Below are positions 1-9,994 of a stretch of 64,000 bases of DNA, piece by piece (position 1 is the first letter of the stretch; every line of letters starts with the position of its first letter). Source of the stretch: RCIO01 sp040880025 (GTDB taxonomy: Bacteria; Pseudomonadota; Alphaproteobacteria; Rhizobiales; Rhizobiaceae); NCBI GenBank assembly GCA_040880025.1, contig JBBDJD010000013.1, positions 551,661-615,660 on the forward strand, read 5' to 3'. The translations under genes were made by a program, and so were the position numbers. A model generated the notes under the pieces. The model ran no database searches and was not told the DNA's origin. It saw only the letters and a program-made list of their open reading frames with translations.

Positions 1-1250
1 TCACCTGACATTCCGTAGGCCTGCGCTAGATAGCGGTACCCCGTGACATATTCGGGGTCGCGGTCGAGGCCGCGCTTCAGCTCCGAGATGGCGGTCTTGA
101 CCGTGTCGCCGCCTCCGCTGGCGAGCAGTGCCTGCCCGTAGGATACGCGCAGCAAGCCGGTACGGTCCGGGTCTAGCGCAATCGCACCGGCGAACGCCTT
201 GGCGGCTTCATCCGGCCTGTTGGCTTTCATCAGGATTTCGCCGCGAAGTTCATGCAGATAGGGGTTTTTGGGCTGCGCATTGAGCAACGCGTCGGCCTTG
301 GAAAGAGCGGTTCGCGGATTTCCGCTCAGATAAGTGCCGATGGCGTCGCCATAGAGTGCGGCAAAGCCGCGCGGATCGTCGCGGAACATGCGCTGCACGG
401 CGCCGGTTCCCATCGTGTAGGCGGCGATCTTGGCGCGCATCATGTCGTGGCGCAGCTGCAGGGCAGGCGGATCTTCGCGGTCGAAATACGGGCTGGCCCG
501 CGCCACCTGCTCCAGATTGGCTACGCGCTCGCGCGGCGTCGGATGGCTTATCTGGTATGGATCGACGTGGGCTCCGGACAGGGACAGCGCCTTGGAGAAG
601 CGCTCGAAGGTCTTGAGCATGCCGCGCGGCGATTGCCCGGTCTTCTCAAGATAGGTGATCGCCGAACGGTCGGCAATTTCTTCCTCGCCGCGCTGGTAGC
701 TCAACAGGCCGCGTCTTGCCATTTCCGGAGCGCCCATCGCGATGCCGGCGCCCAATTGGCCAAGACCCGCACCCCTTCCGGACGCGGCGCCGGCCACGCC
801 GAGGCCCACTCCGATGAGCGCGCCGACGATGGCGACGGTCCGGGCCCGGTCGAATTCGCGCCGCAACCGTTCCTGGTGCCTGCCGGCGAGATGGCCTGCT
901 TCATGGGCAATCACGCCGATGATTTCGCCGGGCGTCTCCGATGTCACCAGCGCGCCAGTGTTGAAGAATATGCGCCGGCCGGCAACGAACGCGTTGAAGC
1001 GGTTGTCATTGACGAGGATAATCTCGACGCCGGAACTGGCAAGGCCTGCAGCTTTCAGGATCGGCTGCGCGTAATCGCGCATCAGCGCCTCGATCTCCGC
1101 ATCGCGGACGATCGGCACGCCCTGCTGCTGCGCCTGTGCGCTGAGCGGCGCCGCCACGGCGAGGTGGGCCGCTGCCGCAAATGCGGCCGCGTTCCGCAAC
1201 GCCACTCTGGCCCAGGCATCCCGCTTCTGTCCGCTTACGCCAATGAGCAT
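1..1250 (-). CDS. M48 family zinc metalloprotease with TPR repeats (3' end outside window)
   Basis: The protein is read on the minus strand from an ATG at 1250 and runs off the left edge, so the C-terminus is missing. The N-terminus has a hydrophobic, Ala-rich segment ending in an APLSAQA-type signal peptidase site (about residues 20-40). The zinc motif HEAGH lies at residues 116-120, and a downstream GEEEIADR gives the third ligand expected in M48 (gluzincin) proteases. The visible C-terminal part, with repeated alanine/leucine-rich helices (KADALLNAQPKNPYLHEL and following), is TPR-like, as in BepA/YfgC periplasmic proteases that handle outer-membrane protein assembly. The role in envelope quality control is inferred from the family. 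It is divergent from the aminotransferase gene. Confidence 0.9.
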   Translation of the reverse strand, partial: MLIGVSGQKRDAWARVALRNAAAFAAAAHLAVAAPLSAQAQQQGVPIVRDAEIEALMRDYAQPILKAAGLASSGVEIILVNDNRFNAFVAGRRIFFNTGALVTSETPGEIIGVIAHEAGHLAGRHQERLRREFDRARTVAIVGALIGVGLGVAGAASGRGAGLGQLGAGIAMGAPEMARRGLLSYQRGEEEIADRSAITYLEKTGQSPRGMLKTFERFSKALSLSGAHVDPYQISHPTPRERVANLEQVARASPYFDREDPPALQLRHDMMRAKIAAYTMGTGAVQRMFRDDPRGFAALYGDAIGTYLSGNPRTALSKADALLNAQPKNPYLHELRGEILMKANRPDEAAKAFAGAIALDPDRTGLLRVSYGQALLASGGGDTVKTAISELKRGLDRDPEYVTGYRYLAQAYGMSG

Positions 1251-1374
1251 CGGCAATCCGTACTTGAATGGCGAATCATTGGAAAGCGGCGCCGGCCGCC
1301 CTCATCAACTTGTGAAGCGCATCCCAATCGGGCAATTGTGCGGCGCGTCCCAGCCAGGAAACACGGGAATTCTC

Positions 1375-2523
1375 ATGCCGGTCTCCCTTTCGCGCCGCGG
1401 CGCGGCCGAACCATTTCACGCGATGGACGTATTGGCGGCCGCCAACCGGCTGAAGGCCGAAGGACATCCGGTTGTCTCGCTGGCGGTTGGCCAGCCGGGC
1501 GATCCCGCGCCGCAGCGCGTGCGCGAGGCCGCGAAGAGGGCGCTTGAGAGTGGAGCCATCGGCTACACCGACTCCATGGGCATCGCCGGGCTGAGGGCGG
1601 CGATCTCGGCGCAATACCGCGACAAATACGGAATTGACGTGCCGGTGGAGCGCATTGCTGTCACCACTGGTTCCTCAGCCGGGTTCAATCTGGCGTTTCT
1701 GGCGATGTTCGACGCGGGCGACCGTGTCGCGACGGTGCTCCCCGGTTATCCAGCCTATCGCAACATCATGAAGGCGCTGGGCATCGAGGCGGTGGAGATC
1801 GAACATCAGGGAAGCGGCCAGTTGGCCGCGCATCAACTTGCCGCCGCCCATCGCGAAAAGCCGCTGAATGGCGTCCTGTTCGCGAGCCCCGCCAATCCGA
1901 CCGGCGCGATCATACCGGAGGCCGAACTCGCGGCTCTGGTGGCGACGGCCGCCGATCTGGGAATCGCCGTCATCTCGGACGAGATTTATCACGGCCTGTC
2001 CTATGTCGGCCCCGACCACACGGCGCTGGCCCTCGACCCGGATGTGACCGTCATCAACTCATTTTCCAAATATTACTGCATGACCGGGTGGCGCATCGGC
2101 TGGATGGTGCTGCCGGAAAAGCTGGTGCGACAGGTAGAGTGCCTGCAGCAGAGCCTCTACATTTCGGCGCCGGCGCTGTCGCAGGTCGCCGCTGTCGAGG
2201 CGTTCGAGGCAACGGAGGAACTGGAAGCCGTGAAGGCGCGTTACCGCGCCAACCGCGACATGCTCGTCGAAGGCCTGCCTAAGCTGGGGTTCGAACTTGC
2301 TGCGCCGCTCGACGGTGCGTTCTACGCCTATTGCGACGTCAGCCGGCACACCAATGACAGCATGGAATTTGCAAGGCGCATGCTGACCGAGTGCCATGTC
2401 GCGATCACGCCGGGCCGCGACTTCGATCCGCGGGAAGGCCACCGCACGGTCCGGCTTTCCTATGCCGGCTCGACCGGGGACATCGCCGAGGCGCTGGACC
2501 GGATCGGCGCCTGGCTCCGCTGA
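1375..2523 (+). CDS. Pyridoxal-phosphate aminotransferase, class I/II
   Basis: A 382-residue fold-type I PLP enzyme. The PLP lysine is in SFSKYYCMTGWRIGW; the upstream SPANPTGA and SDEIYHGL motifs are the usual cofactor-binding and aspartate motifs, and a conserved Arg near the C-terminus (TVRLSYAG) would bind the substrate carboxylate. The reading frame is open further upstream to an ATG at 1243, but the start at 1375 (MPVSLSRRGA) is preferred because the protein then begins where the family begins and AGGA lies upstream. The substrate cannot be told from sequence; aspartate/aromatic-type transamination is likely. It converges on rne across a shared terminator. Confidence 0.9.
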   Translation: MPVSLSRRGAAEPFHAMDVLAAANRLKAEGHPVVSLAVGQPGDPAPQRVREAAKRALESGAIGYTDSMGIAGLRAAISAQYRDKYGIDVPVERIAVTTGSSAGFNLAFLAMFDAGDRVATVLPGYPAYRNIMKALGIEAVEIEHQGSGQLAAHQLAAAHREKPLNGVLFASPANPTGAIIPEAELAALVATAADLGIAVISDEIYHGLSYVGPDHTALALDPDVTVINSFSKYYCMTGWRIGWMVLPEKLVRQVECLQQSLYISAPALSQVAAVEAFEATEELEAVKARYRANRDMLVEGLPKLGFELAAPLDGAFYAYCDVSRHTNDSMEFARRMLTECHVAITPGRDFDPREGHRTVRLSYAGSTGDIAEALDRIGAWLR

Positions 2524-2547
2524 CGGCAGCGCCACGGCATGCATAAG

Positions 2548-2571
2548 AAAACCGGGGCAAGCCCCGGTTTT
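2548..2571. terminator. Bidirectional intrinsic terminator between the aminotransferase and rne
   Basis: Perfect 11-bp inverted repeat AAAACCGGGGC / GCCCCGGTTTT with a two-base spacer. The arms themselves give a T-run on each strand, so it can serve both converging genes. Confidence 0.85.
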
Positions 2572-2596
2572 CATTTGTCTAATCGCTGTCAGTAAA

Positions 2597-5350
2597 TCAG
2601 AAGAAGCTCTTGCGCTGCCACCAACCGCTGCGGCGTGACTGGTCATCCTGATCTTCAGCCGGCGCGTCCTTCTTGGTCTCCGGAGCCGTCTGTTCGTTGC
2701 CTGAGACGACGCTGACGACAGGCTCGCTAGCAACGGCATCCGCCGCCTTCTTGCGTGCCGGAGCCTTGCGCTTTCTCGCCGGCTTCTTTGCCTCCCCGTC
2801 TTCGGCCTCGGCGTTCGCGGGTTCGGCCGCTTCGGATTCGGTCCCGGCTGCGTCGGGCTCGGCTTCGACTGTCGCAGCGGCCTCTTTCGCGGCCTTTGCC
2901 GGCGCCTTGCGCTTGCGCTTCGGCTTGGGGTCTTCCGCCACGGTATCGGGCGTCTCCGACGTCTGGGCAATGACCTCCGCAACCGGTTCGGCGCTGTCCG
3001 CTACGGCTGCCTCTTCGAAAGGCTGTTCGGGGGTCTCGCCGTCGGCGGGACCATTATCGCTCTTGTTGCGCCGGCCGCCGCGCTTGCCGCGCCGCCGCTT
3101 GCGAGGACCGTCCTCGGTGTCGCCAACCGCGGTATCGGCTGCTTCGGAGGCTTCCTCCTCGTCCGCGCCTTCGGTTGGTCCGTCATGATCCTGCTGGTTC
3201 TGATCCTGGCCCGCGACCTGCGCGTTCTGGTCGCCGCCGCGGCCTCGGCCGCCTCGCCGGCGGCGTCTGCGCCGCTTCTTGCGCTGGCCGTCGCCTCCCT
3301 CGCCATCACTGTCACTTTGGCTGTGAGTGTGGCGCGGCGCTTCAACGGTCGGCTCGTCCGTCTCTTCAACAACATCGTCGTCAATGTCGTCGATATCGAG
3401 CGCCGGCGGCTCGATGACCGCAAGTTCGGGCGCCGCGGGACGGTCCGAAACGGCGCCCTTGACGATAATGTAATGCTGGGCGGCCACGCTGTCGTCGGAC
3501 TCGACCGTGATGTCGAGACCGAACTGCACCTCGAGATCGGACAGGTTCCGCCGCTTGTGGTTGAGAATATAGAGCGCGGTATTCTGGGGCGTCTTCACCG
3601 TGATGTGGTGCCGGTTGTCCTTCAGCAGCGCTTCCTCGATGGCTCTCAGCACCAGCAGCGCGACCGAGGAGTCGGAGCGGATATGGCCCGTGCCGCCGCA
3701 TTGCGGGCAGGGCTGCATGGTCGATTCCAGCACCGATGCCCGGATGCGCTGCCGTGACATTTCCAGAAGCCCGAAATGCGAAATCCGGCCGACCTGAATG
3801 CGCGCCCGGTCATTCTTGAGGCAGTCCTTCAACCGCTTCTCGACGGACCGGTTGTTGCGATTCTCCTCCATGTCGATGAAATCGATCACGATAAGGCCCG
3901 CAAGGTCGCGCAGTCTCAGCTGGCGCGCCACTTCCTCCGCCGCTTCCAGATTGGTCTGCAGGGCGGTGTCCTCGATCGAATGCTCCTTGGTCGAGCGCCC
4001 GGAGTTCACGTCGATCGCCACCAGAGCTTCGGTCTGGTTGATGATGATGTAGCCGCCTGACTTGAGCGTCACCTGCGGCTGCAACATGCGGTCAAGCTGC
4101 GATTCCACGCCGAAGCGGGCGAAGAGCGGAACGTTGTCCCGATAGGGCTGGACCGATTTCGCATGGCTCGGCATGAGCATGCGCATGAAGTCTTTCGCCT
4201 CGCGATAACCATCGTCGCCGGCGACCAGGATTTCGTCGATATCCTTGTTGTAGAGATCGCGCACCGAGCGTTTGATCAGACTGCCTTCCTCATAGACGAG
4301 GGCAGGGGCGCTCGACTGCAGCGTCAGCGTGCGCACATTCTCCCAAAGCCGCAGCAGATATTCGTAGTCGCGCTTGATCTCGGCCTTGGTCCGGCTTTCG
4401 CCTGCGGTGCGCAGGATAACCCCCATGCCGGTCGGAACCTCAAGCTCCCTGACCATGTCCTTCAGGCGCTTGCGGTCCTGCACGTTGGTGATCTTGCGCG
4501 AAATGCCGCCGCCGCGCGCCGTATTGGGCATCAGCACCGAATAGCGTCCGGCCAGCGACAGATAGGTCGTCAGCGCCGCACCCTTGTTGCCGCGTTCCTC
4601 CTTGACCACCTGGACCAGCAGTATCTGCCGGCGTTTGACCACTTCCTGGATCTTGTAGTTGCGCCGAATCGGCTTGCGGCGGCTGCGAACCTCATCGAGG
4701 GCGTCGTCGGCGCCGACGGACTCCACATCGCCATCGGCGGACGGCGCGCCATTCGTATCATCGCCGTTCTGATCCACGGCTTCAGAGACCACGTCGGCGG
4801 CAGCCATCTCGGCCATCACGGCCGGGTTGGCGGTTCCATCTTCCTCCACATCTCCGGTCTCGGCGTCATCGTCAGCGCCTTCTTCCCCGGAATGCGACTC
4901 GCCGGACAGAAGTTCGTCGGCGGTGGCGTGGCTGCCTTCCTGCTCGGCTGCCTCGGCTTCCGTTTCGAGCGGCGTATCGGCCCGCCCGCGTCCGCGTCCG
5001 CGCCGGCGGCGCTTGCCGCGCTTGTCCTGCGCCTGTTCTTCATCCTCGTCGCCCTCGGCCTGGGCTTCCGCCTCGGCTCGAATCAGCGCCTGCCGGTCGG
5101 CGACCGGTATCTGGTAGTAGTCGGGATGGATTTCGCTGAAGGCGAGAAACCCGTGACGGTTTCCGCCATATTCGACAAAGGCAGCCTGAAGGGACGGCTC
5201 TACCCGCGTGACGCGGGCCAGATAGATGTTTCCCTTTAGCTGCTTCTTGTCCTGTGATTCGAAATCGAATTCTTCAATACGGTTGCCGCGAACCACGACA
5301 ACGCGTGTCTCCTCCTGGTGGGAGGCGTCTATCAGCATCTTGTTGGGCAT
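2597..5350 (-). CDS. rne: Ribonuclease E (RNase E/G family)
   Basis: A 917-residue endoribonuclease central to mRNA decay and rRNA/tRNA processing. The N-terminus (MPNKMLIDASHQEETRVVVV) and the S1 domain (GNIYLARVTRVEPSLQAAFV) are typical. The S1 domain is split by about 135 residues of acidic then basic low-complexity sequence (roughly 90-225), a known trait of alphaproteobacterial RNase E. The DNase I-like catalytic core is intact, with AIDVNSG (Asp447) and VIDFIDM (Asp490), and the zinc-link CPQC is at about 548-551. The C-terminal third is a disordered, alternating Glu- and Arg/Lys-rich scaffold, expected to bind RNA and degradosome partners. It is transcribed away from the amidase, behind a long upstream region. 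Confidence 0.97.
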   Translation of the reverse strand: MPNKMLIDASHQEETRVVVVRGNRIEEFDFESQDKKQLKGNIYLARVTRVEPSLQAAFVEYGGNRHGFLAFSEIHPDYYQIPVADRQALIRAEAEAQAEGDEDEEQAQDKRGKRRRRGRGRGRADTPLETEAEAAEQEGSHATADELLSGESHSGEEGADDDAETGDVEEDGTANPAVMAEMAAADVVSEAVDQNGDDTNGAPSADGDVESVGADDALDEVRSRRKPIRRNYKIQEVVKRRQILLVQVVKEERGNKGAALTTYLSLAGRYSVLMPNTARGGGISRKITNVQDRKRLKDMVRELEVPTGMGVILRTAGESRTKAEIKRDYEYLLRLWENVRTLTLQSSAPALVYEEGSLIKRSVRDLYNKDIDEILVAGDDGYREAKDFMRMLMPSHAKSVQPYRDNVPLFARFGVESQLDRMLQPQVTLKSGGYIIINQTEALVAIDVNSGRSTKEHSIEDTALQTNLEAAEEVARQLRLRDLAGLIVIDFIDMEENRNNRSVEKRLKDCLKNDRARIQVGRISHFGLLEMSRQRIRASVLESTMQPCPQCGGTGHIRSDSSVALLVLRAIEEALLKDNRHHITVKTPQNTALYILNHKRRNLSDLEVQFGLDITVESDDSVAAQHYIIVKGAVSDRPAAPELAVIEPPALDIDDIDDDVVEETDEPTVEAPRHTHSQSDSDGEGGDGQRKKRRRRRRRGGRGRGGDQNAQVAGQDQNQQDHDGPTEGADEEEASEAADTAVGDTEDGPRKRRRGKRGGRRNKSDNGPADGETPEQPFEEAAVADSAEPVAEVIAQTSETPDTVAEDPKPKRKRKAPAKAAKEAAATVEAEPDAAGTESEAAEPANAEAEDGEAKKPARKRKAPARKKAADAVASEPVVSVVSGNEQTAPETKKDAPAEDQDDQSRRSGWWQRKSFF

Positions 5351-5947
5351 TATGAATAGTCTCCCCGGCGGCGCGCGCAGGGGCTGGCCGGGCGCACAAG
5401 CGCCGGACCAGCAGGATACTGCCGTGCCTACCGGATAAATTGCGGTTCGCGCGTCGTGTGACAGACGCCAAAAGCGCGCCGGGCGCCGCCACTGGGCGGG
5501 AAAGACCGGATTTCGCTATGGGAGCGTCTCTATCCATTAACTGACCGCACTGAACCTTATCTTGAACCAAAGCCCGGCGAGCCGGACCGACCAATTCGCT
5601 CTATGTGAGCCGGCCCGGGATACTCGTCCCGGCCGTTTTCCTCATACAAAGGGTTCCGCTGTGGCGGTAACACCCGAAGAAACCTGTGGAACACCCGCCC
5701 GGGTCCATATCCTCGATGGACGCCTTCGCGATGGCGCAAGTGGCCGCATCTGAAGCCGTAAGCGTGGACAAGTACCGGACGTTGCGGTTGTCCCGGGACG
5801 CTTTTATGATTTGAGGCCGGTGAAGGCAACCCTCTATTAATGGCAGCCAACCATGTGCCTCGAAGGGCCAGTAAAGCGGCGGTTCTCGAAAGTTTTGGTT
5901 AACCATCCTTCATTACCTGCTGTTAAGCAGAGGCTGTCAGCGGCATT
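5351..5947. other. 597-bp divergent intergenic region upstream of rne and the amidase
   Basis: No convincing coding frame; short ORFs here overlap each other and lack codon bias. The region must hold promoters for both neighbours and, on the minus strand, probably a long rne leader. A GC-rich hairpin lies at 5611-5635 (CGGCCCGGGA ... TCCCGGCCG), followed by GTTTT on the plus strand. The last 50 bases before the amidase contain GGTTAACC and GTTAAG, but not in the spacing of a full CtrA box. Confidence 0.6.
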
Positions 5948-7222
5948 ATGCGGCCGGGCCGGTGTTGGATGACGATTCGAACGCTTTCAAGGGTGATCTA
6001 TCTGGCTGGCAGGGCATGCGCCCTGCTTTTGGCATGCGTGGCTGCGATCGCTTGCCTCGCCGCGCCGCTCGCGGCCCAGGAAAAAACCGCTGAAAGCGTC
6101 ATAGCCCATGGCTACAAGATGGCTGGGGATGACTCGCGCGTGCGCCTTGTCATGCAATTCAATCGCGAACCGGAGGCCAACTGGTTCCTGCTGCGCGGCC
6201 CGCACCGGCTGGTGATCGACATTCCAAACGCCGTGTTTTCCATCGATCCCGACGCGACATCCGCGCGCGGGCTGGTATCGCATGTCCGATACGGCCTCAT
6301 CAGTGAGGATCGCGGCCGTCTCATCCTCGCGGTGAACGGGCCGTTTGCGGTCGAAGCCTTCGAAATTCTGGAAAACACGTCATCTACGGGCTTCCGCATG
6401 GTTGCCGACATTGTCGCGGCGAGCGAGACAGTGTTCGAAACGGCACTTGCCGATCAGGTGACGACCACCGGTTCGACGCGCTCCACGCCCAAGGGTGACA
6501 GGGTGATCAAGGGTGAAAGGCCAACAAACCAGCGCTTCACCATCGTCATTGACCCCGGCCACGGCGGCATCGACAACGGCGCCAGGGGTGTCGGCGGGAC
6601 TCTCGAGAAAGAGGTGACGCTGACCTTCGCCAAGGAGTTGAAGCAAAGCCTCGAGGCCAGCGGCGGCTACCGGGTGCGTCTGACGCGGGACGACGACACG
6701 TTTCTGCGCCTCGACGAGCGGGTGCGCATCGCGCGTCAGCATGGCGCCAATCTGTTCATTTCCGTTCATGCCGACACGATCCGCTACCGCAGCGTTCGCG
6801 GCGCCACGGTCTATACCGTTTCCGATCAGGCGTCTGATGCCGAGGCGGCGGCGCTTGCCGCCCGCGAAAACCTGTCCGACGAGCTGGCAGGCATGGCAAT
6901 CGAGGATGATAACCACCAAGTCTCGGACATTCTCATGGATCTGACCCGGCGCGAGACGCAATCATTCTCGGTTCGTTTTGCCCGCACATTGGTCGGCTCG
7001 CTGTCGGACGAAGTGGAACTGATCAAGAATCCGCACCGCTATGCCGGTTTTCGCGTCCTGAAGGCGCCCGATGTGCCCTCGGTTCTGCTTGAACTGGGCT
7101 ATCTGTCGAACGAAATGGACGAAAAGCAGTTGCTTGATGCCGAATGGCGCTCGAAGGCAATTGAAAGCGTCGCCGCTGCTGTCAGGTCGTTTGCCGGCGC
7201 CACTGCCGCAACCGGCGGATGA
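5948..7222 (+). CDS. N-acetylmuramoyl-L-alanine amidase, AmiC type (AMIN + Amidase_3)
   Basis: A periplasmic zinc amidase that cleaves the bond between MurNAc and the peptide stem, usually acting in daughter-cell separation. The N-terminus carries a signal peptide (LALLLACVAAIACLAAPLAAQ-like stretch, cut after about residue 43). An AMIN-like beta domain follows (VRLVMQFN, HRLVIDIPNAVF). The Amidase_3 domain starts near residue 195 with IDPGHGGIDNGARG (zinc His), then LEKEVTL (zinc Glu), NLFISVHADT (zinc His) and VLLELGYLSNEMDEKQL (catalytic Glu). The start could be the ATG at 5948 or the one at 5969; both leave the signal peptide intact. It is upstream of PBP1A, a common alphaproteobacterial envelope pairing. 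Confidence 0.93.
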   Translation: MRPGRCWMTIRTLSRVIYLAGRACALLLACVAAIACLAAPLAAQEKTAESVIAHGYKMAGDDSRVRLVMQFNREPEANWFLLRGPHRLVIDIPNAVFSIDPDATSARGLVSHVRYGLISEDRGRLILAVNGPFAVEAFEILENTSSTGFRMVADIVAASETVFETALADQVTTTGSTRSTPKGDRVIKGERPTNQRFTIVIDPGHGGIDNGARGVGGTLEKEVTLTFAKELKQSLEASGGYRVRLTRDDDTFLRLDERVRIARQHGANLFISVHADTIRYRSVRGATVYTVSDQASDAEAAALAARENLSDELAGMAIEDDNHQVSDILMDLTRRETQSFSVRFARTLVGSLSDEVELIKNPHRYAGFRVLKAPDVPSVLLELGYLSNEMDEKQLLDAEWRSKAIESVAAAVRSFAGATAATGG

Positions 7223-7415
7223 GCGCTCTCCCGGTTCGCATCGCCGTCGCGTTGCAACGAAACCACAATTCGCTGATTATTCTCGGTGAGTCGCGGCGCT
7301 GTCGACGATTGCCGCAATTTGCCCACAACCGCGTTTAAGGGATGGTTCTTGAATTGCATTGATGCGGTGGCGCGCTTGTCGATACACGCGGCGCCTCCGA
7401 TATTCCGGAGCGGGC

Positions 7416-9872
7416 ATGGTTAGACTACTCGGCTATTTTTTCGGCATCGGCGTCGTGATGGCGCTTCTCGCTGCCGCTGGCGTGGCGCTTTATATCGGCG
7501 ATGTCTCCAAGGACTTGCCGGATTATGAGGTGCTCGCCAGCTACGAGCCGCCGGTAACGACGCGCATTCACGCCTCCGACGGCGCGCTGATGGCCGAATT
7601 TGCGCGCGAACGCCGGCTGTATCTGCCGATCCAGGCCGTGCCGGATCGCGTGAAGGCCGCCTTTCTTTCCGCAGAGGACAAGAACTTCTACAGCCATCCG
7701 GGCATCGATGTCTTCGGCCTCGTCCGCGCGGTGGTCACCAACGTGCAGAATATGGGCACGGGCCGGCGGCCTGTCGGCGCATCCACGATCACACAGCAGG
7801 TAGCCAAGAACTTCCTGCTGTCCTCCGATCAGACCGTCGAGCGCAAGGTGCGGGAGATGATCCTCTCGTTCCGCATCGAACAGGCTTATTCCAAGGACCG
7901 TATTTTCGAGCTTTATCTCAATGAGATTTTCTTCGGGCTCGGCTCCTACGGCATTGCGGGTGCTGCACTGACATATTTTGACAAGTCGGTGAACGAGTTG
8001 AGCGTATGGGAAGCCGCCTATCTCGCGGCTTTGCCGCGCGGCCCCTCCAATTACCACCCCTTCCGCCACACCGATCGCGCGATCGAACGCCGCAATTGGG
8101 TCATCGATCAGATGGTGGAGAACGGCTATGTCGAGCCAGGCGAGGGAGAAAAGGCCAAGGCGCTTCCGCTTGGCGTAAAGCCGCGCCGCGGCGGCACCTA
8201 TCTGTTCGCCGGTGAATACTTCACCGAAGAGGTTCGCCGCCAGCTCATCGCCCGCTACGGCGAGGATGCGCTCTATGAGGGCGGCCTGTCTGTCCGCACC
8301 ACCCTCGATCCGAAGCTGCAGCTGATTGCCCGCAAGTCGCTGCAGCACGGACTCATGAAGTATGACACGCTGCGCGGTTATCGCGGATCGATCACGACCA
8401 TCGACCTCAGCGGCGACTGGGGTCCGGCTCTGTTCGATGTACCCGGTCTCTATGACATGCCTGAATGGGATGTCGCGGTGGTGCTTGAATCGGGCGAGGA
8501 CGGGCTGAGGATCGGACTAAAGCCGGCTGCAAAGGTCTCGGGCGAGGTCGGAGACGAGCGCGTTACCGGCACCGTGTCCCAGGAGGACATGAGCTGGGCG
8601 ATGCGCCACGTCGTGGACGGCAAGCGCCTGAAGGCGAATACGCCCGCCGACGTGCTCAAGCCCGGCGAGGTCGTCTATGTCGAGCAGGTCGAGGATACCG
8701 ACGGCGCGTACCAGTTGCGCCAGGTGCCGGAAGTCGGCGGCGGCATGGTCGCGATGAATCCGCATACGGGCCGTGTGGTCGCGCTGGTCGGCGGCTTTTC
8801 CTACGCGGACTCCGAGTTCAACCGTGCGACGCAGGCCTACCGGCAACCCGGTTCGTCGTTCAAGCCGATCGTCTATGCCGCTGCTCTAGACAATGGCTAC
8901 ACACCGGCATCCGTTGTGCTTGACGCCCCCATCCGCATCGTCTCGGGCGGCCAGGTCTGGGAGCCAAAGAATTATGGCGGCAAGTTTGCGGGTCCCTCGA
9001 CTTTGCGTGCCGGCATCGAGCGCTCGCGCAACCTGATGACGGTGCGACTGGCCAATGACATGGGCATGCCGCTGGTGGCCGAGTATGCCGAGCGGTTCGG
9101 CGTATACGACAAGATGAATCCGGTGCTCGCAATGGCGCTGGGTTCGGGCGAGACGACGGTCATGCGCATGGTTTCGGCCTATTCGGTCATGGCCAATGGT
9201 GGCAAGCAGATCAAACCCTCGCTGATCGACCGCATTCAGGACCGCTACGGCAAGACCGTTTTCAAGCACGACGAGCGCAGCTGCGAGGGCTGCGTCGCCG
9301 AGAGCTGGCACGATCAGGCGGAACCCGAACTGGTCAGCAATGCCGAGCAGGTGCTGGACCCGATGACCGCCTATCAGATCACCTCGATGATGGAGGGCGT
9401 CGTCCAGCGCGGCACCGGATACGTGGTCCACGATCTGGGCTACCCGATCGCCGGCAAGACGGGCACGACCAATGACGAGAAGGACGCTTGGTTCGTCGGC
9501 TTTACGCCCAACCTCGTCGTCGGCGTCTACCTGGGCTACGATCGTCCGACTTCGATGGGACGAGGCGCGACCGGCGGCGGACTTGCCGCTCCGATCTTCA
9601 AGGAGTTCATGGCTGCCGCGCTGGAAGGCACCAATCCCGTAGATTTCGAGGTTCCGCCCGGCATGAAGCGCATCGCCGTTGACCGCCAGACCGGCATGCG
9701 CGCGGAATCGGGCCAGCCTGGCGCGTTCACCGAATTCTTCAAGCCCGGCACAGGGCCCGCCGACAGTTACTGGGTCATCGGCATGGACGAGCTTGAGGGC
9801 GAGGAGCGCGCCAACGCAATCTCTCCGCAGGCCAACGACGCCATCAATTCGGGCGGCGGCGGTCTCTACTGA
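7416..9872 (+). CDS. mrcA: Penicillin-binding protein 1A, bifunctional transglycosylase/transpeptidase
   Basis: An 818-residue class A PBP that polymerises and cross-links peptidoglycan. A single N-terminal membrane anchor spans about residues 8-27. The GT51 domain has the catalytic glutamate in SAEDKNFYSHPG (about residue 87) and RKVREMILSFRIEQ. The transpeptidase motifs are PGSSFKP (SxxK, about residue 478), SRN (about 535) and GKTGTTND (about 680). The frame is open to an ATG at 7359, but the start at 7416 is chosen because GGAG sits five bases upstream and the membrane segment then follows directly. It is in the same direction as the amidase, about 190 bp downstream. Confidence 0.96.
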   Translation: MVRLLGYFFGIGVVMALLAAAGVALYIGDVSKDLPDYEVLASYEPPVTTRIHASDGALMAEFARERRLYLPIQAVPDRVKAAFLSAEDKNFYSHPGIDVFGLVRAVVTNVQNMGTGRRPVGASTITQQVAKNFLLSSDQTVERKVREMILSFRIEQAYSKDRIFELYLNEIFFGLGSYGIAGAALTYFDKSVNELSVWEAAYLAALPRGPSNYHPFRHTDRAIERRNWVIDQMVENGYVEPGEGEKAKALPLGVKPRRGGTYLFAGEYFTEEVRRQLIARYGEDALYEGGLSVRTTLDPKLQLIARKSLQHGLMKYDTLRGYRGSITTIDLSGDWGPALFDVPGLYDMPEWDVAVVLESGEDGLRIGLKPAAKVSGEVGDERVTGTVSQEDMSWAMRHVVDGKRLKANTPADVLKPGEVVYVEQVEDTDGAYQLRQVPEVGGGMVAMNPHTGRVVALVGGFSYADSEFNRATQAYRQPGSSFKPIVYAAALDNGYTPASVVLDAPIRIVSGGQVWEPKNYGGKFAGPSTLRAGIERSRNLMTVRLANDMGMPLVAEYAERFGVYDKMNPVLAMALGSGETTVMRMVSAYSVMANGGKQIKPSLIDRIQDRYGKTVFKHDERSCEGCVAESWHDQAEPELVSNAEQVLDPMTAYQITSMMEGVVQRGTGYVVHDLGYPIAGKTGTTNDEKDAWFVGFTPNLVVGVYLGYDRPTSMGRGATGGGLAAPIFKEFMAAALEGTNPVDFEVPPGMKRIAVDRQTGMRAESGQPGAFTEFFKPGTGPADSYWVIGMDELEGEERANAISPQANDAINSGGGGLY

Positions 9873-9916
9873 CGGCCGCCGGCGGCAACGTCGTCCGGCG
9901 GGGGAAATCCAGCTCC

Positions 9917-9940
9917 CGCCGTGCTTTACACGGCACGGCG
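9917..9940 (+). other. Hairpin between mrcA and prfB
   Basis: Perfect 8-bp inverted repeat CGCCGTGC / GCACGGCG around an eight-base loop, without a T-run. It could be a weak terminator for mrcA or structure in the prfB leader. Confidence 0.35.
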
Positions 9941-9994
9941 GCGCACCTATGTTCCGCGCCGAATCCGCTCCGCACCATCATCAGAAAGTCAGGC

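Noticed and set aside
252..1547. 431-codon plus-strand frame
   Set aside because: It is antisense to the M48 protease, whose HEAGH motif and signal peptide are clear, and runs into the aminotransferase; its Arg/Gly-rich product resembles nothing.
4163..5239. 358-codon plus-strand frame
   Set aside because: Antisense to the RNase E catalytic and S1 regions.
5894..5930. Possible CtrA box before the amidase
   Set aside because: TTAACC and TTAAG occur but the distance between half-sites is not seven bases.
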